A DNA stretch of 64,000 nucleotides. Origin: Tolypothrix bouteillei VB521301 (GTDB lineage Bacteria; Cyanobacteriota; Cyanobacteriia; Cyanobacteriales; Nostocaceae). The notes under the pieces are model-generated. The model was not told the origin of the DNA. It did not search any database and was given only the letters and a program-made list of their open reading frames with translations. The DNA is taken from positions 3,444,452 through 3,508,451 of the forward strand of contig NZ_JHEG04000001.1 in the NCBI RefSeq assembly GCF_000760695.4, given 5' to 3'. A program made the translations under genes and the position numbers. This document shows, one piece after another, positions 11,486 through 20,994 of this stretch (the stretch's first letter is position 1; each line of letters starts with the position of its first letter).

Positions 11486-12529
11486 TTGAAAAATATACAA
11501 TACCATACAATCACCTTGTGGAAAAATTATTTAAATCAACTCTGGTTTCGTGTAGTTATTGCTTTTACTATTGCTTATATTATTATGGTAATAGCAAGTT
11601 GTATAGATAAATGGTCTAACAATCAAGAATTTTGTCGGATTAAAGAACCTTTACAAAATTGTTATTTCAGACAAGTAATTTCTATATTTGCACCAAGCAA
11701 TATTGAAGGTTTTAGTATATTAACCGTAGCCATTTTATATATATTAGAAAGCCAAGAACGTCGCGAAAACAGAATATATGAGGCATGGCAAGTTGTTGAT
11801 AATGCATCAGCGGCAAAAGTTTCTACTAGCTACGCTAGAATTAAAGCACTAGAAGATTTGAATAAGTACCGAGTTTCTCTGAAAGGAATTGACGTTCCTG
11901 GTGCTAATTTAAGTGAAATCAATCTTAGAAACGCCGATCTTAAAGAAGTTGATTTTAATGATTGCATCTTTAGTAATGCCAACCTTAGCAATGCCGATTT
12001 AAATGGTGCTAACCTCAGTGATGCCAATCTCATCTCCGCCAATCTCAGCAATGCCAATCTCTTTTTTGCCACCCTAAATGAGGCTAATTTAAGCGGTGCC
12101 AATCTTAATGGTGCTACACTTTTCTTTGCCGATCTCAACTGTGCCGATCTCTGTAATGCCAATCTGATTGGTGCTAATCTTAACAGTTCTATTCTTAATA
12201 ATGCTATCCTGTTTTCAGCAGACCTAAGCAATGCCCAACTTTGGAGTGCCAATCTGAGCAATACCGATTTGAGTGATACCAACCTCAGCGGTGCTAATCT
12301 TAAAGAAGCTAACTTGAGTAGTGCTAATCTCAGTGGTGCTAATCTCAAAGGTGCTAACCTCAGCAGTGCTAATCTCCAAGAAGCGAATTTAAGCGGTGCT
12401 AACCTCAGTGGTGCTAATCTCAAAGGTGCTAACCTGAGTGATGCTGATTTCCGATCTGTTAAAAGTCTTGAAATAGAACAAATCAAGTCCGCTAAAAATT
12501 GGGAAAAAGCACTGTTTGATGAATTATGA
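11486..12529 (+). CDS. Membrane-anchored pentapeptide-repeat protein
   Basis: Two hydrophobic segments near the N-terminus (about residues 22-42, VVIAFTIAYIIMVIASC, and 72-88, FSILTVAILYILES) should anchor the protein. From about residue 130 to 328 there is an almost uninterrupted run of pentapeptides of the A(N/D)LSx pattern, roughly 40 units, which would form a right-handed quadrilateral beta-helix facing one side of the membrane. Such proteins are abundant in cyanobacteria; their roles are mostly unknown. The start is TTG, supported by a perfect Shine-Dalgarno sequence. The stop codon lies in the first unit of a heptamer repeat (GAATTAT). The following kinase gene is convergent. Confidence 0.85.
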   Translation: MKNIQYHTITLWKNYLNQLWFRVVIAFTIAYIIMVIASCIDKWSNNQEFCRIKEPLQNCYFRQVISIFAPSNIEGFSILTVAILYILESQERRENRIYEAWQVVDNASAAKVSTSYARIKALEDLNKYRVSLKGIDVPGANLSEINLRNADLKEVDFNDCIFSNANLSNADLNGANLSDANLISANLSNANLFFATLNEANLSGANLNGATLFFADLNCADLCNANLIGANLNSSILNNAILFSADLSNAQLWSANLSNTDLSDTNLSGANLKEANLSSANLSGANLKGANLSSANLQEANLSGANLSGANLKGANLSDADFRSVKSLEIEQIKSAKNWEKALFDEL

Positions 12530-12595
12530 ATTATAAATTCTGAATTATGAATTGAAGGTTTGAGCATTCATAATTCATCATTCATCCTTCATAAT
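12519..12595. repeat. Heptamer (STRR-type) repeat with inverted halves
   Basis: GAATTAT units run from the end of the pentapeptide gene (about 12519-12552), and the complementary ATAATTC/ATTCATC-type units fill about 12568-12595. The two halves can fold back on each other between the convergent genes and could serve as a termination hairpin. Short tandemly repeated heptamers of this kind are a known feature of heterocystous cyanobacteria. Confidence 0.65.
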
Positions 12596-13921
12596 TTATC
12601 TCAGTCCCAGCCAATCTTTTATCTCTTGAATTAACCAAAGACATTCTGGTTCACTCGTTTTAAAATCAAAATCTCCAAATTTGTATTTATCTTCACCCGC
12701 TGCAACGATCAGTTTCATTCTTTCTGAAGAATCTTCTCCTCCTTTGGATTGATAAATGTAAACATAAACATTGTGTATGTCTTGCGTGTTTCCATCAAGA
12801 TATCGGTAACGCTTACCCAAAATACTCCATGTAATTGTAAAAGTATCTCTTTGAAAGTCAACGTTGGTTTCAGTCAGCGGCGCAATCAAGGAACTGAGTG
12901 AAAGAATCGAACCAGCTAACAAAATTAAGGGTCCTAAACCTGTTCCCATACTAAATAATCCAGCAAATAGACTAGATGCAGTTAATCCAATTATTAGACT
13001 GCAAAAATCTAAAGTTTTTAGGCCTCTTTTGGGAAGTTTGATGTTCAGTTTGCGTGCAGATTTCTTAATTTGAATTCTACTGCTTTGTGGCTTGTGAATT
13101 GGAAGATAGGTTTTGGAATTTTGAGGTGTATCGAGTGCTTTTAAAGCTTGACGAGCCGTACTAAATCGCTCTTCTACATCGGGTTCTGTAAGGATTTCAA
13201 TCCATCTTATTAAATGGGGGTCTATGCTGACGCGATCGCTAAACTGAATCCGCATCTTTCGTTGTGGTAAATCTGCTGGTGGTATCCCTGTCAGTAAATG
13301 AATTAAACTAGCACCTAAAGCGTAAAGATCGCTTGCAGGAACGGCTCGACCACCAAACTGCTCCATGGGAGCATAACCATAAGTCCCAATCACGGTAAAA
13401 GTGGCTCTTTCTGTAATGGCTCGATCTTGTACGGCTCCAAAGTCAACGAGGTAAATTCGCTTGTCTTCTCCCAGAATTAAATTACTGGGTTTAATGTCTC
13501 GATGAAGCACAGCTGGGTTAAGTTCGTGCAAATAGACTAAAATATTTAAGATATCTGTGGCAATTTGGCGAATTTGCTTTTCCGAAAATTTCTGCCCTTG
13601 AGTCAGCAACTCCCTCAAGGAGGAACCTGGTATGAAATCCTGAACTAGACCAAACCAGAGAATGCGATCGTCAATAGAAAAATAATCCCGATACTTAGGA
13701 ATTCGAGGATGGTCTAATTGCTTGAGAATATTAGCTTCTCGCTCAAAAAGTCTCAGACTTTCCCACTGCACTCGATCGCCAAATGTCAGCAGTTTCACAA
13801 TGACACGTTCGCTTGGCTGTGTTTTTAAATCTTCAGCCAGCCAAGTTTGACGACCGCCATTTTGCCCCAGGTTCTCTTTGAGTTGATAGCGAGTTTGTAA
13901 TATTTGTCCTACTTCTAGCAT
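12596..13921 (-). CDS. Serine/threonine protein kinase with membrane-spanning C-terminus
   Basis: A Hanks-type kinase domain spans about residues 10-265. Visible motifs are VIVKLL (ATP-anchoring Lys), HRDIKPSNLIL (catalytic loop), VDFGAVQ (DFG), and YGYAPMEQ (activation/APE-like region). The glycine loop is degenerate (LGQNGGRQTWLA), a form seen in a cyanobacterial kinase subgroup. Two hydrophobic stretches follow (about 310-350, TLDFCSLIIGLTASSLFAG and GPLILLAGSILSL), then a C-terminal domain of about 85 residues of unknown function, probably a membrane-tethered sensor or effector. The ATG at 13921 has a GAGAGGA binding site; a TTG two codons upstream is less likely. Confidence 0.9.
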   Translation of the reverse strand: MLEVGQILQTRYQLKENLGQNGGRQTWLAEDLKTQPSERVIVKLLTFGDRVQWESLRLFEREANILKQLDHPRIPKYRDYFSIDDRILWFGLVQDFIPGSSLRELLTQGQKFSEKQIRQIATDILNILVYLHELNPAVLHRDIKPSNLILGEDKRIYLVDFGAVQDRAITERATFTVIGTYGYAPMEQFGGRAVPASDLYALGASLIHLLTGIPPADLPQRKMRIQFSDRVSIDPHLIRWIEILTEPDVEERFSTARQALKALDTPQNSKTYLPIHKPQSSRIQIKKSARKLNIKLPKRGLKTLDFCSLIIGLTASSLFAGLFSMGTGLGPLILLAGSILSLSSLIAPLTETNVDFQRDTFTITWSILGKRYRYLDGNTQDIHNVYVYIYQSKGGEDSSERMKLIVAAGEDKYKFGDFDFKTSEPECLWLIQEIKDWLGLR

Positions 13922-14118
13922 CGCCAAATTCCTCTCAACAAAGTCAAATGAGCCTTAAATCAACACTTGTGGCGGATGCGGCTCGCTATCCCATATACCT
14001 TTTATAACCTTTGTTTTCTTGAGGTGCTGGTTTCTATCAAAAGTCCAGTACTTAAGCAGAAGCACCAGGGTAAGCGAGCAAGTTATAATTTTTTAGCGGA
14101 CGAGCGTAACAAAAATTT

Positions 14119-14454
14119 ATGACTAACCCCTTAGTGCAAGCTTTTTTTGTTGGAAGAGCAGTTGCTGAAGTCCTCAGCGAAAAGTTGGAGTTCGCTGTTA
14201 CCGATGCTTTAAGCGAAGTCGGTAAATGGGATGCTGAACTCAGAGAGCAAATGCGCGAGTTTACAGAAGAAGTCATAGAACGGGCAAACCGGGCTTCTGA
14301 AGCGGCTGGTTCTGCTTCAACTTCTTCAGTTCACTCTGAAACTAGTTCGGGACCTGTTGACACACAAGCCAGTATCGACGATTTGCGAGCAGAAATTGCC
14401 ACACTTCGTACTGAGTTGCATCGGTTTCGGAATCAAAGTAATGCTAATGGCTAA
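14119..14454 (+). CDS. Conserved cyanobacterial protein of unknown function
   Basis: 111 residues. The N-terminal part (residues 1-55, starting [17 protein letters not shown]) is an amphipathic helical region with many Glu, as in a small family conserved across cyanobacteria (I believe DUF6825, not verified). A Ser/Ala/Gly-rich linker (about 60-80) leads to a coiled-coil helix [19 protein letters not shown] (about 86-105). No signal peptide or membrane segment. The last residues NANG and the stop codon are encoded by the heptamer repeat that follows. It precedes the ABC1 kinase gene by about 200 bases of repeat. Confidence 0.7.
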   Translation: MTNPLVQAFFVGRAVAEVLSEKLEFAVTDALSEVGKWDAELREQMREFTEEVIERANRASEAAGSASTSSVHSETSSGPVDTQASIDDLRAEIATLRTELHRFRNQSNANG

Positions 14455-14611
14455 TGGCTGATGGCTAATGGCTAATGGCTAATGGCTAATGGCTGATGGC
14501 TAATGGCTGGTGGCTGATAGCTGGTGGCTGGTGGCTGATGGCTGGTGGCTAATGGCTGGTGGCTGATGGCTGATGGCTGATGGCTGATGGCTAATGACTG
14601 ATTGCTAATAA
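14443..14611. repeat. Heptamer tandem repeat (STRR), TGGCTAA/TGGCTGA type
   Basis: About 23 consecutive 7-base units alternate between TGGCTAA, TGGCTGA and TGGCTGG. The array begins inside the last codons of the 111-residue gene and ends about 45 bases before the ABC1 kinase start. Arrays like this vary in length between strains of heterocystous cyanobacteria. The reading frame effect is notable: every TGGCTAA or TGGCTGA unit holds a potential stop codon. Confidence 0.9.
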
Positions 14612-14655
14612 CCAAACGACAAGGAAGGGGTCAAAACCAGCGGTAAGCAAAGCAT

Positions 14656-16341
14656 ATGGAAAAAGGTTATTCGGATAAGGCATACCGTTGGAATCGGGAA
14701 AATTACTCTCGCAGACGGCGCTTTGTGGATATTTGGTCTTTTGTCTTGACTTTGATGTTCAAGCTTTGGCGTTACAACAAGTCTTGGAGTTATCCAGGGG
14801 GTGTGACGGAAGCTAAGAAAACTGCAAGACGAAAGGCTCAAGCAATATGGATTCGCAATACTCTGTTGGATTTGGGACCAACTTTTATTAAGGTTGGACA
14901 ACTTTTTTCTACTCGTTCTGATATATTTCCTGTTGAATATGTCGAAGAACTGTCTAAGTTACAAGACAGAGTTCCCGCTTTTAGCTACGAACAGGTAGAA
15001 GCGATTATCGAGCAAGAGATGGGTAAGAAAATTCCCGACCTCTTTCAGAGTTTTGAACCAATTCCTCTGGCGGCTGCTAGCTTGGGTCAAGTTCATAAAG
15101 CTACCCTGCATTCGGGGGAAGCAGTTGTTGTTAAAGTGCAACGACCGGGTCTTAAGAAGTTATTTGAAATAGATTTACAAATTCTCAAGGGAATCGCACG
15201 TTATTTTCAAAACCACCCTGAATGGGGGCGGGGTCGCGATTGGATGGGGATTTATGAGGAGTGCTGTCGCATTCTTTGGGAAGAAATTGATTATCTCAAT
15301 GAAGGTCGCAACGCCGATACTTTCCGTCGCAATTTTCGTGATATTGATTGGGTGAAAGTACCGCGAGTTTACTGGCGTTATACTTCGTCTCGTGTTGTGA
15401 CTTTAGAATATCTTCCGGGGATTAAAATTAGCCAGTATGAAGCAATAGAGGCGGCTGGTTTAGATAGGAAAGAAATTGCCCGTCACGGTGCTGAAGCTTA
15501 TCTACATCAACTGCTAAACAATGGGTTCTTCCATGCAGATCCTCACCCCGGCAATATTGCTGTTAGCCCGATGGGTGCTCTCATTTTCTATGATTTTGGG
15601 ATGATGGGACGTATAAAAAGTAATATACGTGAAGGGCTCATGGAAACGCTGTTTGGAATTGCTTCAAAAGATGGCAATCGCGTTGTGAAATCTCTGATAG
15701 ATTTGGGTGCGCTTGCTCCCGTAGATGATATGGGTCCGGTGCGGCGCTCCGTTCAGTATATGCTGGACAATTTTATGGATAAGCCTTTTGAAAATCAGTC
15801 TGTGGCTGCTATTAGTGACGATTTGTACGAAATAGCATATAATCAGCCATTTAGATTTCCTGCTACCTTTACTTTTGTCATGCGAGCTTTCTCAACTCTC
15901 GAAGGTGTAGGTAAGGGGTTAGATCCTGAATTTAACTTTATGGAAGTAGCAAAACCATATGCAATGCAGCTTATGACCGATATGAATGGTACAGAAGGCA
16001 ATAGCTTTCTCAATGAATTGAGCCGTCAAGCAGTTCAAGTTAGCAGTACGGCTCTAGGGTTACCGCGCAGGCTCGAAGATACACTAGAAAAACTAGAACG
16101 AGGTGATATGCGGCTGCGAGTTCGGTCTTTAGAAACCGAGAGATTGCTGCGCCGACAAACAAATGTTCAACTGGGAATGACTTATGCTGTTATTGTGAGT
16201 GGTTTTACCCTTTCAGCTGCTATTTTATTGTTGAAAGACTATATATGGTTGGCTGCGCTTGCTGGTTTAATCGCAGCTGCTGTTTCGTGGCTGTTGATTC
16301 GACTGCTCATGCGTCTCGACCGCTATGACCGTATGTATTAA
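14656..16341 (+). CDS. ABC1/UbiB (AarF) family atypical kinase
   Basis: The conserved ABC1 signatures are present: the KxGQ motif in FIKVGQLFSTR (about residues 77-87), the Ala-rich nucleotide loop AAASLGQVHKA, VVVKVQRPG (Lys), the catalytic HADPHPGNI and the metal-binding YDFGMMG. Two C-terminal hydrophobic segments (about 500-515 and 525-548) anchor it in the membrane. Family members support isoprenoid quinone synthesis or, in plastids, plastoglobule lipid metabolism; in cyanobacteria several paralogs exist and this one's substrate is unknown. The 561-residue length is typical. The PP2C phosphatase gene starts 16 bases after its stop. Confidence 0.92.
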   Translation: MEKGYSDKAYRWNRENYSRRRRFVDIWSFVLTLMFKLWRYNKSWSYPGGVTEAKKTARRKAQAIWIRNTLLDLGPTFIKVGQLFSTRSDIFPVEYVEELSKLQDRVPAFSYEQVEAIIEQEMGKKIPDLFQSFEPIPLAAASLGQVHKATLHSGEAVVVKVQRPGLKKLFEIDLQILKGIARYFQNHPEWGRGRDWMGIYEECCRILWEEIDYLNEGRNADTFRRNFRDIDWVKVPRVYWRYTSSRVVTLEYLPGIKISQYEAIEAAGLDRKEIARHGAEAYLHQLLNNGFFHADPHPGNIAVSPMGALIFYDFGMMGRIKSNIREGLMETLFGIASKDGNRVVKSLIDLGALAPVDDMGPVRRSVQYMLDNFMDKPFENQSVAAISDDLYEIAYNQPFRFPATFTFVMRAFSTLEGVGKGLDPEFNFMEVAKPYAMQLMTDMNGTEGNSFLNELSRQAVQVSSTALGLPRRLEDTLEKLERGDMRLRVRSLETERLLRRQTNVQLGMTYAVIVSGFTLSAAILLLKDYIWLAALAGLIAAAVSWLLIRLLMRLDRYDRMY

Positions 16342-16357
16342 ATTTTGTAGAAACTAT

Positions 16358-17083
16358 ATGAAAATTAACTCTACTGGGAAAAGTGACCCAGGACTTATTC
16401 GTTCTAATAACCAAGATGCTTACTACATTGACCCAGAAGACCGCTTTTTTATAGTCGCTGATGGTATGGGCGGTCATGCTGGAGGCGAGCAAGCAAGCCG
16501 CATTGCTACACAAGAAATTCAAACGTATTTAACAGAAAATTGGAAAGCTCCCAAATCTTCCGAACAATTACTAGAAGAAGCTTTATTAAAAGCAAATGAA
16601 GCTATTTTGCTCGACCAGCAACATCACCCCGAACGGGCTGATATGGGAACAACCGTTGTAGCCATCATGTTTCGCGATCCCGAGTTACCTTGGTGCGCTC
16701 ATGTTGGTGATTCTCGGCTTTACCGTTTCCGTAGCTCTCAATTGGAACAAATCACCGAAGACCACACCTGGGTAGCACGTGCTCTGAAAATGGGCGATAT
16801 CACCTCAGAAGAAGCTCGTATTCATCCCTTCCGTCACGTGTTATCTCGCTGTTTGGGGCGTGAAGATTTACACCAAGTTGATATCAAGCAAGTTGATATT
16901 AAAGCAGGGGATCGTCTGCTTTTATGCAGTGATGGGCTCACAGAAGAACTAGCCGATCAAACTATTAGTTCTTTCCTTGAAGAAAATCCTGCAGTAGATA
17001 AAGCAGCGTACTCCCTCATTGAATCAGCTAAAGAGCATGGCGGACACGATAATATAACCGTTGTGATTGTAACGGTTGAGTGA
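16358..17083 (+). CDS. PP2C-type protein serine/threonine phosphatase
   Basis: Dephosphorylates phospho-Ser/Thr proteins using a Mn/Mg centre. Bacterial PP2C motifs are in order: NQDAYY (N-terminal), VADGMGGHAGGE (metal Asp and Gly), ADMGTTVVA, CAHVGDSRLY, ITEDHTW, CSDGLTE, and GGHDNITVV at the end. About 241 residues, standard for the single-domain soluble form. I chose the ATG at 16358 because MKINSTGKSDPGLIR matches where the family begins; an in-frame ATG at 16325, within the upstream kinase gene, would add 11 residues. Close spacing suggests an operon with the ABC1 kinase gene. Two Hanks-type kinases are encoded nearby. Confidence 0.93.
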   Translation: MKINSTGKSDPGLIRSNNQDAYYIDPEDRFFIVADGMGGHAGGEQASRIATQEIQTYLTENWKAPKSSEQLLEEALLKANEAILLDQQHHPERADMGTTVVAIMFRDPELPWCAHVGDSRLYRFRSSQLEQITEDHTWVARALKMGDITSEEARIHPFRHVLSRCLGREDLHQVDIKQVDIKAGDRLLLCSDGLTEELADQTISSFLEENPAVDKAAYSLIESAKEHGGHDNITVVIVTVE

Positions 17084-17682
17084 TTGGGAATTGAGAAGAT
17101 TTATTCTTCTCCCCTGTCTTCTTTGTCTCCCCTGTCTTCCTTATTCCCTCCCTGTCTTCCTTGTTCCCAAACCCTAATTATGTTCAGCTTGAGCATTTTT
17201 CTGGTTTACAACTTGATACATATATTCTTAAGCCTCCGTAGTTATCGACTTCGGAGGCTTTATTTAAGATGTTTCAGTGTAATTGACATCTTGCACCTAA
17301 TAAGGTATGGCGCATATAATTCTGATTTACAAGCTCTCGCATTTCTTGTTGGCAGACAGGAGATGCGAGAGGCACCAAAGGAAGACAAAGCTCAGCGATC
17401 GAGTTCTTTTGCCCTTGGACTTTATGAGAGTTGGTTTTTGTCCCAACTAATATCAGCCACCCGAAATCCGCTTTAACGGACTTGAGGTGTATATCAGTAG
17501 AGTGAGCCGCAAGATGCTCAAAGCGAAAAATTATCCATTAGGGTGTGGGCAATTCCGTCAAACAGTTGTTATCTTTCGTAATATGTAAGAAGAACAATTG
17601 TATGGCTAATTAGAGTCAGTACCAGCACACCTCTGGTTTGCTTGACTCTTTCAACTTTACTTATCCTCTTAGGAGATAACTT
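17084..17682. other. Gene-free region upstream of nblA
   Basis: No credible gene. The first 80 bases are low-complexity, pyrimidine-rich (CTCCCCTGTCTTC repeated), so the open frame crossing it (17084-17476) is not believable. A terminator-like hairpin lies at 17230-17264. The 200 bases before nblA should hold its promoter; a GTA-N8-TAG sequence at 17600-17613 resembles half of the NtcA consensus but lacks the final C. Confidence 0.5.
17230..17264 (+). terminator. Hairpin, terminator-like or dispersed repeat
   Basis: AAGCCTCCG (17230-17238) pairs with CGGAGGCTT (17252-17260) around a 13-base loop, followed by TATTT. It lies 147 bases after the phosphatase stop. It is similar in style to the AAGCCTGC/GCAGGCTT hairpin at 59198-59217, so it may belong to a cyanobacterial repeat family. 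Confidence 0.4.
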
Positions 17683-17880
17683 ATGAACCAGCCAATCGAA
17701 TTGAGTTTAGAACAACAATTCAGCATTCATTCTTTTGCCAGCCAAGTTCAAAACATGAGCCACGACCAAGCAAAGGATTTTTTGGTCAAGCTTTACGAGC
17801 AAATGGTTGTCCGTGAAGCTACTTATAAAGAGCTCCTCAAGCACCAATGGGGACTAGACTCTGGTTCCACTTGGGCATAG
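17683..17880 (+). CDS. nblA: Phycobilisome degradation protein NblA
   Basis: NblA is a short helical-hairpin adaptor that binds phycobiliproteins and targets phycobilisomes to Clp protease during nitrogen or other starvation. The 65-residue product begins MNQPIELSLEQQFSIHSF and contains the family pattern LSLEQQF...V..MS.DQAKDFLVKLYEQMVVREATYKELL, with the conserved C-terminal helix. An AGGAGATAA ribosome binding site lies 3 bases before the ATG. It is monocistronic as far as the sequence shows. It indicates a phycobilisome-containing host. Confidence 0.95.
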   Translation: MNQPIELSLEQQFSIHSFASQVQNMSHDQAKDFLVKLYEQMVVREATYKELLKHQWGLDSGSTWA

Positions 17881-18325
17881 ATTTGTGATGTCGCAGTGGG
17901 CGACCTCCTTCTCTTGCTCTGTTCCAAGGAGGAAAGGAGCTGGGGATGCAGGGGCGTCAACTCCGAAGCTAAACCCAAAACTACGAGAGCTTTTATAACG
18001 GGTCATTTGCCCCATAAATACCTATCTGCTTGTTAAAAGCAGGAGTATCCTCTTAAGGACTCAATAGCTGTACAAAGCATTTACTAGATTTCAGTATGAG
18101 AGGCTAAGGCGACAATTTTATCCAATTGGATTACCCCAATCGGCACACCAAGCATCCACCACTGTTCGCACAGCCTCTAGTCTATCCAAGTTTTACACCC
18201 GGTAACTTATCTATTTATATTTCTTATAACTTTCTGCAGCATCTTGTATAGAGGTTTTTAACAATTTGTAATATAAACCATCAAGATTGCTGTAGAACTT
18301 ATACGAATAACCAAGTATATTTCTC
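17881..18325. other. Gene-free region
   Basis: No gene, clear terminator or repeat array was recognised between nblA and the convergent kinase gene. A G/C-rich stretch directly after nblA (17893-17950) can form only weak stems. Confidence 0.4.
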
Positions 18326-19912
18326 TCAACCTGAAAGGTCAAACGGTGAATCTGTATCGATCGCCTGTATTTTTGCCAAAATTTGGGATTTTATCTTTTC
18401 GTACTCAACTTTTAGCAAACTTTTACTAACCTGCGGGTCGGCAGTAGATATTAGGGTTCCGCTAATCTTGACCCAATCTTGCAATCGATAGCGTTGGGCA
18501 GATGCAATGCTAGAAAGTAGAACGTGAGCACAGCGGTTTGGTGCTTCTCGAGAAAAGAATAACAAGCGGTATGAACCTGTTTGTCCGAGTAAGTGACTCA
18601 CTTCCTGTCCAAAAGTAGTTTTTAGGTCTAAGTAATACGGCAACCACTTAGGACCGTGCTTGCGATTGTATATCAGAGTAATCCATAACAACATGGGGTG
18701 AGGAGCTGTAATAAAAAGAAATTGATTGTAACGGGTACAGACCAAACGCTTCAAAATTTCTTGTTGTGGTAGCATCACCCATAAAGCAGGAATGACTTCT
18801 CCCTCAGGGCTCCGAATGAGCTTTGGAAAAACAATATCAGCAATAGGTTTATTCGCAGGCCATGAAGCTTGTTGTGCAATTTCATCAGTTAGCATTGAGG
18901 GCAGAAGGATTGGAGTCCTTTGCTCTGAGCCTGTTTTTACTACACCGGCGTTAGGAGAAAGTGTATTGGAAAGAACATCGCTTTCTGCTTGTGGAACTAG
19001 CTGTGGGATGGGTTTGCGAATGCCGTAGCTTTGTTCTAACGAGACTAAAACTTTAAGAATTTCATCAATATTTTGAGGACGGGAACTTGGTGATTTAGCC
19101 AAACAACTCAAGACCAAATCTTCCACCTCAAAAGGTACTTGTCGTGCGGGTACCACCTCTGACAGAGGACGCGGAATTTGTTGGTGATGTAATTTATACC
19201 AAGCTCCAAAGGAATGGCTGACAGCAACAAACGGCAATTTACCAGTTAGCATTTCATACATCATCACCCCCAAACTATAGATATCAGAACGGTTGTCTAA
19301 TTCCTTGCCATCCATTTGTTCGGGTGAAGAATAAGCCAAAGTCCCTAAATAATAATTAGTATAATTAGCATCAGACATGAGTAGTTTGGCAATACCAAAA
19401 TCCAATACTTTTACAAGCTCGCCAAAACTAGCATCTTGGATAACTAGCATATTGCTTGGCTTAATATCGCGGTGAATGATCGGACAAATTTTGCCATCAA
19501 CTGGGATACCGCTATGGGCGCAATGTAAACCCAAGCAAATTTGGCGTACAATGCTGAAAAACCTTGGTAAAGACAACTGTTGCTTGCGGATGATGTGACT
19601 GAGGTTTGTTCCTTGTAAGTATTCCATAACATAGAACGGAGTACCGCTCTCATCTACGCCATAGTCCATCACTCGGACAATGTGGATACTTTTTTGACCT
19701 AGTAGAGCACAGGTTTTTGCTTCTCTTTCAAAGCGTTCCTGCACGCGCATTTTTTGGTTTTGAATTGACAGGGCAAGAAATTTAACAGCAACAGGGACAC
19801 CACCCAACAAAATGTCCTTAGCACGATAAACTCTACCCATTGCTCCGGTACCGATGATGTCCTGAAGCTCGTAGCGTTTGCTGAGTAAGCGACCAGTGTT
19901 GGGGTCTGACAT
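18326..19912 (-). CDS. Serine/threonine protein kinase with unknown C-terminal domain
   Basis: A Hanks-type kinase domain covers about residues 13-285: glycine loop IGTGAMGRVYRAKD, VAVKFLAL (ATP Lys), IIHRDIKPSNMLV (catalytic loop), LDFGIAK (DFG), YSSPEQMDG (APE-equivalent) and SDIYSLGVMMYEML. Unlike the kinase at 12596 the glycine loop is canonical. The remaining 240 residues include a Pro/Ser-rich linker and a C-terminal domain (about 370-520) with no motif I recognise and no membrane segment. The ATG start directly precedes MSDPNTGRLLSKRYEL, a usual entry to the domain. Its gene faces nblA and is followed downstream by no phosphatase. Confidence 0.92.
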   Translation of the reverse strand: MSDPNTGRLLSKRYELQDIIGTGAMGRVYRAKDILLGGVPVAVKFLALSIQNQKMRVQERFEREAKTCALLGQKSIHIVRVMDYGVDESGTPFYVMEYLQGTNLSHIIRKQQLSLPRFFSIVRQICLGLHCAHSGIPVDGKICPIIHRDIKPSNMLVIQDASFGELVKVLDFGIAKLLMSDANYTNYYLGTLAYSSPEQMDGKELDNRSDIYSLGVMMYEMLTGKLPFVAVSHSFGAWYKLHHQQIPRPLSEVVPARQVPFEVEDLVLSCLAKSPSSRPQNIDEILKVLVSLEQSYGIRKPIPQLVPQAESDVLSNTLSPNAGVVKTGSEQRTPILLPSMLTDEIAQQASWPANKPIADIVFPKLIRSPEGEVIPALWVMLPQQEILKRLVCTRYNQFLFITAPHPMLLWITLIYNRKHGPKWLPYYLDLKTTFGQEVSHLLGQTGSYRLLFFSREAPNRCAHVLLSSIASAQRYRLQDWVKISGTLISTADPQVSKSLLKVEYEKIKSQILAKIQAIDTDSPFDLSG

Positions 19913-20159
19913 AAAAAATTCGACTCCAATATCAAATAATCTTGGGAAATTTCTGCTTTATACACGCCTCCAGAAATTCAAGAGGAGTATGTGTCTGGAG
20001 TAAGCTAATCAGACCGATCAATACGCCCAGTCTTTTTTTAGCACCCAGTACTGTAGTTATTTTTTTGAGTTACTATTTATCTTTCCCAATTTTTACCCCT
20101 GAAATAACATTGTTAGTGGTTACTAGCACTACTAACCACTAACTGCTATTTGCTCATCA

Positions 20160-20609
20160 CTATCCAGGACTTTGCCTTTCTAAGCTAGCTTCCATAGTAC
20201 TGGTTAAAAAATGACCTGCTAATATACCACTTGTTAAATAGTAAGTATTATCAGAAACTCGATGTAAGGTTTCAAAACCACTGCGACGTTGGCGATCGCT
20301 CAACACCCAATACCTCTGGACAATTGTTTCTAAACCAATCCAGCCTTCCCCTTCTACTTGTCCCAATACATTATGTTGAAGTAAAAAATTATACTGCCGT
20401 TCTGCGCGATCCAAACGTCCTCTATACTGTAAGGCAATTTCTGAGTGTTCGGTACCGGGAAACATTAACTTTGTTGCCATCGTAAACCAATTATCTCGAT
20501 TCCAAGCAACCAAGGTCAAACCTTTGACGCTAATTGGCATACCATTACGTTCCAGCCAGGTTCCTTGTAGAATCCAGCGCCCCGGTTCTAGTAAAAAAGT
20601 GTGTGGCAC
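20160..20609 (-). CDS. Conserved protein of unknown function
   Basis: 149 residues, no signal peptide or membrane segment. Trp-rich beta-type segments (GRWILQGTWLERNG, LTLVAWNRDNWFTMATKL, GEGWIGLETIVQRYWVLSD) suggest a small beta-barrel, lipocalin-like fold; this is only a shape inference. The GTG start has a TAAGGA sequence 9-10 bases upstream. The gene lies in the same orientation as the kinase after it, with a 247-base gap. I do not recognise a function. Confidence 0.65.
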   Translation of the reverse strand: MPHTFLLEPGRWILQGTWLERNGMPISVKGLTLVAWNRDNWFTMATKLMFPGTEHSEIALQYRGRLDRAERQYNFLLQHNVLGQVEGEGWIGLETIVQRYWVLSDRQRRSGFETLHRVSDNTYYLTSGILAGHFLTSTMEASLERQSPG

Positions 20610-20994
20610 CTTGTATGTTCCTTACTTTGCTCGAGCACCGCCTAGACTGGTCTTGAAACATAGGATGTCTGGCAGATTAAGTACAGTATAGCTATTCTTA
20701 TTGTTCTACGCTTTGCCATAATTTAGGTTCGATCGTAGGCTTTCGGGAACTCTTCTCTCGAAATACTAACCTAAGTACAGATAGCTCTCGGTGTGCCACT
20801 TTTAATTCGCGATTGATTGGGCGTGACTAGTGGTGTTTCTGTACCATCTTGATTTTCTCGCTTCATGACAATGTGTTTGCGATCGCGGGCATACCAGTAG
20901 TTTTAGCTGTAGGTGATACAACCTTTCTGGACTACAAAAAAATAGTCGAAAAATGTGATGATTGCGATCCGACAGGGAAGGGTGGCATCTTAAT
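20610..20994. other. Gene-free region
   Basis: Nothing convincing: one GCGATCGC octamer near 20878 and no reading frame of note. It separates the 149-residue gene from anmK, both on the minus strand. Confidence 0.4.

Noticed and set aside
14443..14611. CRISPR array
   Set aside because: The unit is 7 bases with no spacers; this is a tandem STRR array.
17084..17476. 130-codon plus-strand frame after the PP2C gene
   Set aside because: It begins with a non-ATG codon in pyrimidine-rich low-complexity DNA (Ser/Pro/Leu-rich product) and crosses a hairpin.
17600..17613. NtcA-like site upstream of nblA
   Set aside because: GTA-N8-TAG lacks the final C of the GTA-N8-TAC consensus and no -10 box at the usual distance is evident, so I do not call it.
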